Source: Actinomycetaceae bacterium
GTDB lineage: Bacteria > Actinomycetota > Actinomycetes > Actinomycetales > Actinomycetaceae
DNA length: 45,373 nucleotides
Direction: 5' to 3'
Assembly (NCBI GenBank): GCA_017539125.1
Contig: JAFYHO010000099.1
Coordinates: 1 to 45,373, forward strand
The notes below the pieces were generated by a model. It had not been told where the DNA came from, did not search any database, and saw only the letters and a program-made list of their open reading frames with translations. Both the position numbers and the translations under genes were made by a program. Shown piece by piece: positions 34,742 to 41,488 of the stretch. Each line of letters starts with the position of its first letter. The stretch's first letter is position 1.

Positions 34742-35014
34742 ATGAGTGTTGAAATGTTGACAGTCTCAACTAAGGGACAAGTCGTTATTCCCTCTGCGAT
34801 GAGGAAAAAGATTGGCATCGAAGCGGGCACACAACTTGCCGCATACATGGTAGGTGACGTCCTCATGCTTAAACCCGTCCACATCCCCACAGATAACGAT
34901 TTCCTGACATGGCTTGATGAAGCGCGCCAGTGGGCAAGCGATGCGGGCTATAAGCCTTCTGATGTTGCCGAGATTATCGACGATGTCCGTTCTAAGAAAC
35001 GCAGACAAGCATGA
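34742..35014 (+). CDS. AbrB/MazE-type antitoxin
   Basis: 90 aa. The N-terminal half is a SpoVT/AbrB DNA-binding domain (VSTKGQVVIPSAMRKKIGI). The C-terminal half (NDFLTWLDEARQWASDAGYK, then DVAEIIDDVRSKK) would bind the toxin. ATG at 34742 with AGGAGG upstream. Overlaps the PIN toxin gene by 4 nt (ATGA). Confidence 0.85.
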   Translation: MSVEMLTVSTKGQVVIPSAMRKKIGIEAGTQLAAYMVGDVLMLKPVHIPTDNDFLTWLDEARQWASDAGYKPSDVAEIIDDVRSKKRRQA

Positions 35015-35412
35015 GGGTCGTCGTTGACACAAATGTTCTCATTTCAGGAACTTTCTTCGGCGGTCACCCGAGCCAAATTGTCGAAGCAGCTGCACAAGGA
35101 TATATTTCAGTCGTTGCAACCCCTGAAATCATAACGGAGTATGTAGATATCGCCCAAGAAATGGTCAGCCGCAAGCAAGGTACGCTACGGCTCGATGCGT
35201 TTCAAACGTTCCTTTCCAAGCTTGAACTAGTCAACCAAGTAACACCCGTTTCCGTGTGCCGAGACCCTGACGATGACAAGTTTCTCAGTTGCGCAATCGA
35301 CGGTCGCGCCCTATGGATCGTAAGCGGCGATAAAGACCTACTCACAATCGGCACTTACCAGAACATAGAAATAGTCACCGCTTCAGAGTTCTACGAAAGA
35401 TTCCTCAAGTAG
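35011..35412 (+). CDS. PIN-domain toxin (COG1569-like)
   Basis: 133 aa. Putative Mg-dependent RNase. VVVDTNVLISG holds the first acidic residue, TEYVDI a middle one, and CRDPDDDKFLSCAID plus VSGDKDLLT the later Asp cluster, as in the family annotated as PIN-type toxin components. Complete, and translationally coupled to the AbrB antitoxin. A different PIN branch from the toxin at 4608-5027. Downstream is a 700-bp gene-free repeat region. Confidence 0.88.
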   Translation: MRVVVDTNVLISGTFFGGHPSQIVEAAAQGYISVVATPEIITEYVDIAQEMVSRKQGTLRLDAFQTFLSKLELVNQVTPVSVCRDPDDDKFLSCAIDGRALWIVSGDKDLLTIGTYQNIEIVTASEFYERFLK

Positions 35413-35423
35413 GAAAAGGAAAA

Positions 35424-36060
35424 ATTTTGTTCGGTCGCTCGCGATGCTGTTCGTTCGCTGTTCGCGGCTTCGCCGCTTGTGGCAACTTCCTCACTCCAGT
35501 CTGGAACGCAAGCGTTCCGACCTTCCGTTCGTCGTTGTTCGCTCACTTACAACAACGAGCGGAAGCCTGAGGAAACCTGTTTACTCAAGGCTGAAGCGAG
35601 GCAGTTGACGTAAGGCAACGCAGTTGCCGAACACGGCAACATCGCACTACAGTCTCGAGAAAGCAAGCTTTCTCGGACCTTCCGTTCCTCGTTGTCGCTC
35701 CCTGCGGCAAAGTCCTGGTCCCTTCACGCGCGAAAGGAGTTTGTGTTCGGAAAAACGCGTAGCGTTTTTCCTACGACAGATTTTTCCCTTCAAAACAATA
35801 AGAAGAGCGCCCACGCGCTTCGCGCGTCACGCGTGTTCGGTCGCTTCGCGTTTGTCCTTTCGTGTTCGCAATTGCTGCGCAATTGCTACGACGGGTTTAA
35901 TACTTCCAACACAATAAGAAAGAACAGCTGCACGCTGACGCGTGCCACGCGCTTACGCGTTTCGCTCCGTGTTCGGAATTGCTTCGCAATTCCTATCACA
36001 ACTTCCTCGCTCCGGTCTTAAAAGCGAGCTTTCAGACCCTCCGCTCGTCGTTGTGGAGCT
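35424..36060. repeat. PE2 repeat cluster (gene-free, about 640 bp)
   Basis: The 700 bp from 35413 to 36113 holds no gene and consists mainly of PE2 copies in both orientations. Clear ones: 35462-35541 forward; 35549-35637 reversed (GAGCGGAAGCCTGAGG ... GGCAACGCAGTTGCCGAACA); 35636-35699 forward, partial; hairpin-only halves near 35742-35777 and 35861-35895; and a full copy 35968-36057 (GTGTTCGGAATTGCTTCGC ... CCGCTCGTCGTTGTGG). Hairpin arms differ between copies but stay complementary. A second motif, ACAATAAGAA, recurs near 35797 and 35908 with CACGCGC-rich sequence. Spacing is irregular, so it is not a CRISPR array. Confidence 0.8.
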
Positions 36061-36113
36061 CAGGGGGTAGAACTCGAACTCTCAAAAAGTGAGTTCGAGG
36101 CTTCCTCTCGAAG

Positions 36114-36187
36114 TGGACCTTGAGGGATTCGAACCCCCGACACCCACGGTGTAAACGTGGTGCTCTAACCAACTGAGCTAAAGGTCC
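36114..36187 (-). tRNA. tRNA-Val (anticodon TAC)
   Basis: 74 nt cloverleaf on the minus strand. Acceptor stem GGACCTT pairs with AAGGTCC; D arm GCTCAGTTGGTTAGAGC; anticodon stem CCACG/CGTGG with loop TTTACAC, giving anticodon TAC; T arm GGGGGTTCGAATCCCTC; discriminator A. The 3' CCA is not encoded. The tRNA's 3' end faces the repeat cluster. Confidence 0.97.
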
Positions 36188-36294
36188 ATTGCGCTAGGCG
36201 CGCCCTCAATACTAGCGTGCTTTACCCGCACGAGCCACAGCAGGCGTTGTGATATTTCTTGTTCGACAGAAAGCATGTGCGCTAGGGTAGAGGT

Positions 36295-37083
36295 ATGAGT
36301 TACACAGTTGGTGATGTTGTACGCGCGATGGACGGGCTTTTCCCGCCGAGCGCCAAAGAAGAATGGGACGCAGTCGGGCTGGTAGCAGGCGATATGGACG
36401 CGCCCTGTAAACGTGTCGCATTCGCAGTTGACCCCTGCGAAGCCTCCGTCAGTGAAGCCATAGAGCGCGAAGCCGATATGCTCATCACCCATCACCCCCT
36501 CTACCTGCGCGGCACACACTCCGTCGCCACAACAACAGCAAAAGGACGCGGGACAAGCGCCCTGATACGCAACAACGTCGCCCTGTTCAGCGCACACACC
36601 AATGCCGATGTCTTTGGCTCAACCCATGCCCTCGCCCAGCTCCTCGACATCACTATCGACCGTCCCCTTGACGAAAACACAGGCATCGGGGGAGTAGGCA
36701 AGCTCGCCCAGCCCATGACTTTGCGCGACTTTGCCCAGCGTGTACACGACGCACTCCCCGCAACCCAAGCAGGCGTGCTCGTCGGCGGTAACCTCGACCG
36801 CGAAGTCCACACTGTCGCAATCTGCTCCGGGGCAGGAGACTCCTTCCTCGCCACCGCTAACGAAGCAGGCGCAGACGTCTATCTCACCGCCGACCTGCGC
36901 CACCACCCAGCCACCGACCACCTGTGGAACGGCGGCTGTGCCCTCGTCTGCCCAACACATTGGGCAAGCGAATTCCCCCTGCTCGCCGTCATGCGTGAGC
37001 GCCTGGTCGAGAAACTGCCCGAACTCGACACCTACATTTCCGAAATCCCCACCGACGCGTGGGCACTCGCACTCAGAGGATAG
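36295..37083 (+). CDS. Nif3-like dinuclear metal-centre protein
   Basis: 262 aa of the Nif3/YbgI (DUF34) family, sometimes annotated as GTP cyclohydrolase I type 2; the cellular role is unsettled. Metal ligands are visible: ITHHPLYLRG (His-His), FSAHTNAD (His...Asp) and, near the C-terminus, CPTHWASEFPLL (His...Glu). Opening VGDVVRAMDGLFPPSAKEEWD is typical. Lacks the extra PII-like insert of longer homologues. A coiled-coil protein gene follows after 12 nt, the conserved actinobacterial pairing. Confidence 0.92.
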   Translation: MSYTVGDVVRAMDGLFPPSAKEEWDAVGLVAGDMDAPCKRVAFAVDPCEASVSEAIEREADMLITHHPLYLRGTHSVATTTAKGRGTSALIRNNVALFSAHTNADVFGSTHALAQLLDITIDRPLDENTGIGGVGKLAQPMTLRDFAQRVHDALPATQAGVLVGGNLDREVHTVAICSGAGDSFLATANEAGADVYLTADLRHHPATDHLWNGGCALVCPTHWASEFPLLAVMRERLVEKLPELDTYISEIPTDAWALALRG

Positions 37084-37095
37084 CGAGGTTCTAAC

Positions 37096-37824
37096 ATGGC
37101 ACAAGCACCAGCAGCCCAGCAACGGCAACTCCTCGAAGTCGCCGAACTCGACACACAGCTTGCCCGTCTTGATACGCAAAACGCCCAGCACCCCCTGCGC
37201 GAAGAACTCACCGCCCTTCTCAATGCCCAAGCCGAGCGCGGCAGGCAAAAAGAAGCAGCGCTCGCCCGTCAAAGCGAAGCAGAAAAAGCCCTTGCGGAAG
37301 CCGAAAAACCTGTGGCGGCACTCCAAGAACAAATCGCGACAAAAGACGCACAGCTCGCTTCAGGCGAGGGCTTAGATTCGCGTGGCCTGCTCACCCTGCA
37401 AGAAGAAATCGCTGGCTTGCGCGAAATGCTCGAAGAAGCCAGCGACACAGAGTTTGAAGCCCTGAGCGCCGTAGAAGAATTGACGGAGAAAATCCAGAGC
37501 CTAGAAAGCGACATAGCCACTTGCCAGGACACAATCCTTGCCCGAAAAGCCGAGCTAGAGGACGCCGTCAGCGAGATTGAGGCGGAGAAAAAACAAGTGA
37601 GCGCCAAGCGTGAAGAACTCTTTGTTGGTTTGGATGACACGCTTCGCGCGCTCTACAACAACGCCCGCCAAAGCGGGGGATACACGGTGATTGCGATGAA
37701 ACCCAACGGGCAAACCGATGCGGGAGTCTCCCTTTCGCCTGTCGAAGTTGATCAGGTTCGCAACGCGCCCGAAGATGAAATCTGCATATCCGAGGATTAC
37801 GACTGCATTATTGTTCGGGTTTAG
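37096..37824 (+). CDS. Coiled-coil protein of the C4 zinc-ribbon family with degenerate ribbon
   Basis: 242 aa. Residues 1-185 form a long heptad-rich coiled coil (ELDTQLARLDTQNAQHPLRE onward, Ala/Glu/Gln-rich). The C-terminus has the layout of the COG1579 C4 zinc ribbon, with LSPVEVDQVRNAPEDE at its middle, but the first Cys pair is replaced by non-metal-binding residues (MKPNGQTDAG) and only two Cys remain (ICISEDYDCI). It should therefore not bind zinc in the usual way. Encoded 12 nt after the Nif3 gene, its usual neighbour. Function of the family is not settled. Confidence 0.82.
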   Translation: MAQAPAAQQRQLLEVAELDTQLARLDTQNAQHPLREELTALLNAQAERGRQKEAALARQSEAEKALAEAEKPVAALQEQIATKDAQLASGEGLDSRGLLTLQEEIAGLREMLEEASDTEFEALSAVEELTEKIQSLESDIATCQDTILARKAELEDAVSEIEAEKKQVSAKREELFVGLDDTLRALYNNARQSGGYTVIAMKPNGQTDAGVSLSPVEVDQVRNAPEDEICISEDYDCIIVRV

Positions 37825-37838
37825 CAATCTTCTACCCA

Positions 37839-37971
37839 CGTCGTTGCGAGGGAGCACCGTAGGTGCGACCGAAGCAATCAATAATGGACATTTGTGGGCG
37901 TTGCAACGCAAGCAAAATAAAAGGACTATAGATTGCCGCGTCGCTCGCAAGGCTCGCTCCTCGCAATGACG
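37839..37971. repeat. PE1 full-length palindromic element
   Basis: 133 bp, ends CGTCGTTGCGAG and CTCGCAATGACG. Left hairpin GGAGCACCGTAGGTGC, GAAGCAATCAATAATGGAC, centre GGCGTTGCAACGCAAGC, AAAGGACTATAGATTGCCGCG, right hairpin CGCTCGCAAGGCTCGC. Lies between convergent genes, 14 nt after one stop and 9 nt before the other. Confidence 0.85.
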
Positions 37972-37980
37972 GTCGGTAAC

Positions 37981-38886
37981 TTAGAGCCCAGCGTTCGCTA
38001 AGACAGGCAGAATAGGCTCCGCCGTTATCTGTTTGCCTGACGCAGCCAGCTCGTCTCCCAACCAAATTTCCTCGGCTAGTAGAGCTTGCCAGAGCAACAT
38101 TCCAATACCCTCAACAGGAGTAGCTCCGCGTTCGCGGGCGTCAGTGAGTAGGCGCGTCACGCGAGGGTGATAGACGGCGTCCGCAACAAACTGCCCCTCA
38201 CGCAAATCGTCTGCAGAAAAAGGCGAGCTCTCGGATTTTTCGCCCATACCAATCGGCGTGGCGTTGATAAGAATATCCGCGCTCGACACTTCCTCGGAAA
38301 CCGCAGCGCCATCGCCCCAATCAACCAGAGACATAGAACAATCCGTCGCCCCCGCGAGGCGTTCGATTTCCTCTCGCGCCGCCGCAAACGTTTCGTTCGC
38401 ACGCTTGAGCACACTCACATGGGCAGCACCCTCAAGGCCAAACTGGGCACAAATCGCCAAAGCAGCACCGCCAGCGCCAGCAAGCACAACGCGAGAGCCG
38501 CTAATCTGCCCGCCAGCCTCCCTGATTGCGCGCGTCATGCCGCCGCCGTCCGTATTGTGCCCAATCAGGCGCTCACCGTCACGCTCAATCGTATTGACCG
38601 CGCCCACCAGCTCGGCAGCGGGGGAGAGACCGTCGAGATACGGCAAGACGGCGCGCTTGAGCGGCATCGTCAGATTGCAACCGGCAATCCCGAGAGCGCG
38701 AATATCGTCAATCGCCTCACCGATACGCTCGGCAGGAACCTCAAAAGCGCGATAGTCTGCGTCAATACCTAAATGCGCAAAAGAGGTATTGTGAATGAGA
38801 GGGCTGAGCGAGTGTGCAATAGGCGAGCCGAGCACAGCAAAAAGGCGCGTGCTGCCCGAAACGTCTGCGTCATGCGTGAGAACCAT
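37981..38886 (-). CDS. aroE: Shikimate dehydrogenase
   Basis: 301 aa. NADP-dependent reduction of 3-dehydroshikimate to shikimate. Motifs: GSPIAHSLSPLIHN (shikimate binding), the catalytic Lys in NLTMPLKRA, the catalytic Asp in IGHNTDGGGM, the nucleotide loop AGAGGAALAI, and the C-terminal VEGIGMLLWQALL. It works directly after AroD (5128-5877). Monocistronic as far as visible. ATG at 38886 with a modest ribosome binding site. Confidence 0.95.
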   Translation of the reverse strand: MVLTHDADVSGSTRLFAVLGSPIAHSLSPLIHNTSFAHLGIDADYRAFEVPAERIGEAIDDIRALGIAGCNLTMPLKRAVLPYLDGLSPAAELVGAVNTIERDGERLIGHNTDGGGMTRAIREAGGQISGSRVVLAGAGGAALAICAQFGLEGAAHVSVLKRANETFAAAREEIERLAGATDCSMSLVDWGDGAAVSEEVSSADILINATPIGMGEKSESSPFSADDLREGQFVADAVYHPRVTRLLTDARERGATPVEGIGMLLWQALLAEEIWLGDELAASGKQITAEPILPVLANAGL

Positions 38887-38956
38887 AGCCCTATCTTTTC
38901 CTTGGTTTATGTCCTACTTCCAACAGTATGCTCAAATCTACTTGCTGTAATTAAAG

Positions 38957-38976
38957 AACTTTCTGGAAATCGGAAG
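38957..38976. repeat. Short dispersed motif (AACTTTCTGGAAATCGGAAG), copy 1
   Basis: Related copies occur inverted at 39671-39693 (GGAACTTCCGGAAAATTGGA on the minus strand) and direct at 39781-39804 (TTTTCCTGAAAATCGGAAGT), with a weaker one at 31183-31199. All are intergenic and three flank the second DUF4160/DUF2442 locus. They could be regulator sites or scars of a small element. No palindrome longer than the central TTCC-GGAA type is evident. Confidence 0.4.
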
Positions 38977-38984
38977 CACTTCAA

Positions 38985-39245
38985 CTAGGCTGCTAGTGGT
39001 TCTACGAGCCGTGAGCGTTGGTAGAGGTTTTCTGGGGCGATGTCTACCATGTCGTCCCATGCGACTGTGCCGTAGGCGATGTGTGCATTGGTGATGAAGA
39101 AATCGATATCTTTGAGTTTTTTGTATGCGGGTTTATCGAGGTATGACTGTACGTCAAATATGCGCTGTTCGCCATTCTCGAATTCCACAAGAAGTGTATA
39201 GTCTTCTCGTGCTTGTACAGCTATTGCGTCTGGTTCAATCATCAT
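38985..39245 (-). CDS. DUF2442 domain protein (second copy)
   Basis: 86 aa from the ATG at 39245, with GAGG 8 nt upstream. The sequence PDAIAVQAREDYTLLVEFEN, then GEQRIFDVQSYLDKPAYKKL and VAWDDMVDIAPENLY, matches DUF2442. The ribosome binding site overlaps the original stop codon of the upstream DUF4160 gene, so the two were translationally linked. Intact, unlike its partner. Diverged from the copy at 3005-3337 and without that copy's extra tail. Confidence 0.8.
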   Translation of the reverse strand: MMIEPDAIAVQAREDYTLLVEFENGEQRIFDVQSYLDKPAYKKLKDIDFFITNAHIAYGTVAWDDMVDIAPENLYQRSRLVEPLAA

Positions 39246-39250
39246 CGTTA

Positions 39251-39592
39251 TCACCTCAACGGGTCAATCTTGGAAAGGGTTTCACCTTTCTCGATAAGCT
39301 TCCAGTTTTCCTCTAACTCCTCGCGATGTTCGGACGCGTCGCGTCCTCCGACCACGTCGTCGCTTCGGCTACACGTGAGCGGGCTCCCGTGAGTCCTCCG
39401 CTCCTAGTGGTGTATTTCTGCCCATGCGGCTATGAGTCTTTGTTGTTTCCTTGGCATTGCCCCTTCTCTCAGATTGCCGTCAAGGTCGAACGAAGCTCTG
39501 TAGCCTTGATACCTCGCGTGGAAGTGCGGTGGATTGTGGTCATCAGAAAACATCTGTATAACAATCCCAAAGAACATGGAAATCGCTGCCAC
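39251..39592 (-). pseudogene. DUF4160 gene interrupted by a PE2 repeat insertion
   Basis: GTG at 39592 (AAGGAG 7 nt upstream) begins MAAISMFFGIVIQMFSDDHN, the DUF4160 N-terminus, and runs to AAWAEIHH, then a stop at 39404. After 84 bp of PE2 sequence the same frame resumes with REELEENWKLIEKGETLSKI and DPLR, the expected C-terminus, and stops at 39251. Removing the insert restores one continuous protein of about 85 aa. The interrupted form makes a 62-aa product that lacks the C-terminal helix. DUF2442 follows directly, as at the 2.7 kb locus. Confidence 0.9.
39326..39409. repeat. PE2 element inserted within DUF4160 coding sequence
   Basis: The 84-bp block reads (plus strand) ATGTTCGGACGCGTCGCGTC, CTCCGACCACGTCGTCGC, then the hairpin GCGGGCTCCCG region and GTCCTCCGCTCCTAGTGGTG. 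It aligns end to end with the PE2 copy at 35968-36057 (GTGTTCGGAATTGCTTCGC ... CCGCTCGTCGTTGTGG). Exact borders are uncertain by a few bases, because CAC/CAT-like triplets flank both ends. The insert is a multiple of three and carries an in-frame TAG. Confidence 0.85.
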
Positions 39593-39884
39593 AATCACAC
39601 TCCTTCACTATTGCTTCTAACTCTTAATTCTAGTTGATTACGAATAACATTCCAAGAGTCAGTTGCAGAGACTTCCAATTTTCCGGAAGTTCCTTGACTT
39701 TTGTGGCTCATAGTCTCCCCGCGAAACGCGTCTGTGCAATTCGTAGGTAGTCTTGCGGATTATCGGACGTTTTTCTAGTCAAAATTTTCCTGAAAATCGG
39801 AAGTTTTTCAACGTATTTTTTGTTGTGAAAAGAAGTAAAATGAGTGACGATTAGGCACCGCACGGGTCCGATAGGAGGAGTCAG

Positions 39885-40706
39885 ATGGCGGAGAAAAAGA
39901 AACATAAAATAGTTTCAGCTTCAACCGGAAAAGAAGTAAAAGCCGGGGCTGAAAGCGCAAAGAAGCCTGTTGTACGTCAGGCTGCACCGGTTGGCAACGC
40001 TGGTGCGCTGAGAGCAGGGGCCGTCATTTTATGGGTGGTAGCGCTCCTCTTTGAAGTGCTCGCATTCCTGGTGTTGTACGGCAAGGTCAATCTGCAGTTC
40101 ATGCCAACTCTCTGGCAGCTGATAGGATTCCTAGTTCTCGACCTGGTATGCGTGGTCATAGGCTCCCAGCTTTGGAAGAAAGCTAACCATATCAAGCCTG
40201 CATCTGAAGAGAGTCCGCTCAAGTTCTGGCTCTGGAACAACATGGGCGTGATAGCAAGCATTATCTGCTTCATGCCAATTATTATCCTTATCCTGATTAG
40301 CAAGGATATCGACAAAAAGACCAAGACCATCGCCTCTATCGTGGCTATCGTAGCCCTGCTGGTTGGCGGTGCTGCCGGATATGACTGGAACCCTGTTTCT
40401 CAAGAGCAGCAGAAAGCAGCTGTAGAGGTACTTGGTGACGGAGAAGTTTACTGGGCACCGTTTGGGCACGTATATCACACTCACGATGACTGCGGCGCTC
40501 TGAACAGAAGTGACGTTCTGACCAAGGGTACTGTAGAAGAGGCGATAGCATCTAACCGCACCCGCCTTTGCTCGTTCTGCGCGAAACGCGACCATATCCA
40601 CGGAGTCGCCACTGATGATGTGGACGTGAGCGATTACGTTCCTGAAGATGAACCAGAAGATGAGGCAGAAACTGAAGCTGAGCCAGAGGCTGAGGCGACT
40701 AAATAA
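39885..40706 (+). CDS. Membrane protein with C-terminal His/Cys domain
   Basis: 273 aa. Lys-rich cytoplasmic N-terminus (about 1-40), four predicted membrane segments (about 42-170), then an external or cytoplasmic domain with HVYHTHDDCGALNRSDVL and RTRLCSFCAKRDH: one Cys after a His cluster plus a Cys-x-x-Cys pair, which could bind a metal. An acidic tail of about 35 residues (VPEDEPEDEAETEAEPEAEA) ends the protein. Function unknown. ATG at 39885 with AGGAGG upstream; a strong terminator follows the stop. Confidence 0.8.
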   Translation: MAEKKKHKIVSASTGKEVKAGAESAKKPVVRQAAPVGNAGALRAGAVILWVVALLFEVLAFLVLYGKVNLQFMPTLWQLIGFLVLDLVCVVIGSQLWKKANHIKPASEESPLKFWLWNNMGVIASIICFMPIIILILISKDIDKKTKTIASIVAIVALLVGGAAGYDWNPVSQEQQKAAVEVLGDGEVYWAPFGHVYHTHDDCGALNRSDVLTKGTVEEAIASNRTRLCSFCAKRDHIHGVATDDVDVSDYVPEDEPEDEAETEAEPEAEATK

Positions 40707-40728
40707 GCGCGTGCCTTCGAACTGACTT

Positions 40729-40766
40729 GGAGGGCTCCCTGTTTTCAGGGAGTCCTCCAATTATTT
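40729..40766 (+). terminator. Intrinsic terminator 1 (shared sequence)
   Basis: GGAGGGCTCCCTG (40729-40741) and CAGGGAGTCCTCC (40746-40758) form a 13-bp stem with one mismatch and loop TTTT, then AATTATTT. Ends the membrane protein gene. Nearly identical to the hairpin at 41436-41465, on the other side of HigBA. Confidence 0.9.
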
Positions 40767-40781
40767 CCCTGGGGATAGTCC

Positions 40782-40827
40782 TTGTGTGATGGGGCAGCCC
40801 CCTGCTATACTTCTGTTTATCAGAAGT
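40782..40827 (+). promoter_or_regulatory. HigBA promoter and operator
   Basis: TTGTGT (40782-40787) and TATACT (40806-40811) are 18 bp apart. ACTTCTG (40809-40815) and CAGAAGT (40821-40827) form a perfect 7-bp inverted repeat over the end of the -10 box and the expected start site, a good place for HigA autorepression. Confidence 0.7.
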
Positions 40828-40844
40828 AGTGGAGAGGGGGTTTT

Positions 40845-41129
40845 GTGCAGTTCAAAGATAAGGACGTTGAAGCGTTCTGGCTAGATCCAGACAACAATGC
40901 GCCCAAGCGTGTATCGCCCAAGCTGAGGCATGCGCTTTATCGCAAGCTGCAAATGCTCTCGGCAGCACATGTGCTCAACGATTTGCGCATACCCCCAAGC
41001 AACCATTTAGAAAAACTACAAAATGACCGCGCTGGTAAACACAGCATACGTGTCAATAAACAATGGAGACTAGTTTTCCGTTGGGACGACGGAGAAGCGA
41101 AAGAGGTGGAGTTCTGTGACTATCACTAA
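40845..41129 (+). CDS. higB: HigB-type mRNA interferase toxin
   Basis: 94 aa RelE-superfamily toxin. The family hallmarks NHLEKLQNDRAGKHSIRVNK, QWRLVFRWDDG and the C-terminal VEFCDYH are present; such toxins cut mRNA on ribosomes. GTG start at 40845, ribosome binding site GGAGAGGGGG. Toxin precedes antitoxin, the HigBA order, with a 14-nt overlap. Confidence 0.93.
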   Translation: MQFKDKDVEAFWLDPDNNAPKRVSPKLRHALYRKLQMLSAAHVLNDLRIPPSNHLEKLQNDRAGKHSIRVNKQWRLVFRWDDGEAKEVEFCDYH

Positions 41130-41406
41130 CACATACCTTTCCACTCCAGGAGAAATCCTCCTGGAAGAATTCCTGCAGCCCCTGGGCATCTCGCAATACC
41201 GCCTAGCACAGGCAATTGGTAAGCCGCAGTCGGCAATTTCCGATATTGTTCACGGCAAGCGAGCCATCAGTCCCGAGTATGCGTGGCTGTTCGGTCAGGC
41301 TCTTGGTACGAGTGCACAATTCTGGCTCAACCTCGAAAACGAATACCGTCTCAAACTACTCGAGAAGACAATGTCGCGTAGCGTCCCTCAGCTCGCCTAC
41401 GCGTAA
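41116..41406 (+). CDS. higA: HigA-type antitoxin
   Basis: 96 aa with an XRE helix-turn-helix (GISQYRLAQAIGKPQSAISD, then GKRAISPEYAWLFGQALGT) preceded by the HigA opening STPGEILLEEFLQPL. It neutralises HigB and should repress the shared promoter through the inverted repeat at 40809-40827. GTG start inside higB, without a separate strong ribosome binding site, suggesting translational coupling. Confidence 0.93.
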   Translation: MTITNTYLSTPGEILLEEFLQPLGISQYRLAQAIGKPQSAISDIVHGKRAISPEYAWLFGQALGTSAQFWLNLENEYRLKLLEKTMSRSVPQLAYA

Positions 41407-41435
41407 ATTCGCAATGATTAGAGCGTAATGAAAGT

Positions 41436-41473
41436 GGAGGACTCCCTGTTTTCAGGGAGTCCCCCAACTTTTT
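41436..41473. terminator. Intrinsic terminator 2 (shared sequence), between convergent genes
   Basis: GGAGGACTCCCTG (41436-41448) and CAGGGAGTCCCCC (41453-41465) with loop TTTT, then AACTTTTT. It ends higBA and may work for the convergent GNAT gene as well. The stem differs from the one at 40729-40758 at only two positions. Confidence 0.88.
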
Positions 41474-41488
41474 AGGAAGTCATTCAAC

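Noticed and set aside
35424-36060. CRISPR array
   Set aside because: Repeats vary in length, orientation and spacing, with covarying hairpins; there are no constant repeats with unique spacers and no cas genes.
35413-36187. Integrated prophage or genomic island at tRNA-Val
   Set aside because: No integrase, phage genes or direct repeat of the tRNA 3' end were seen in the window.
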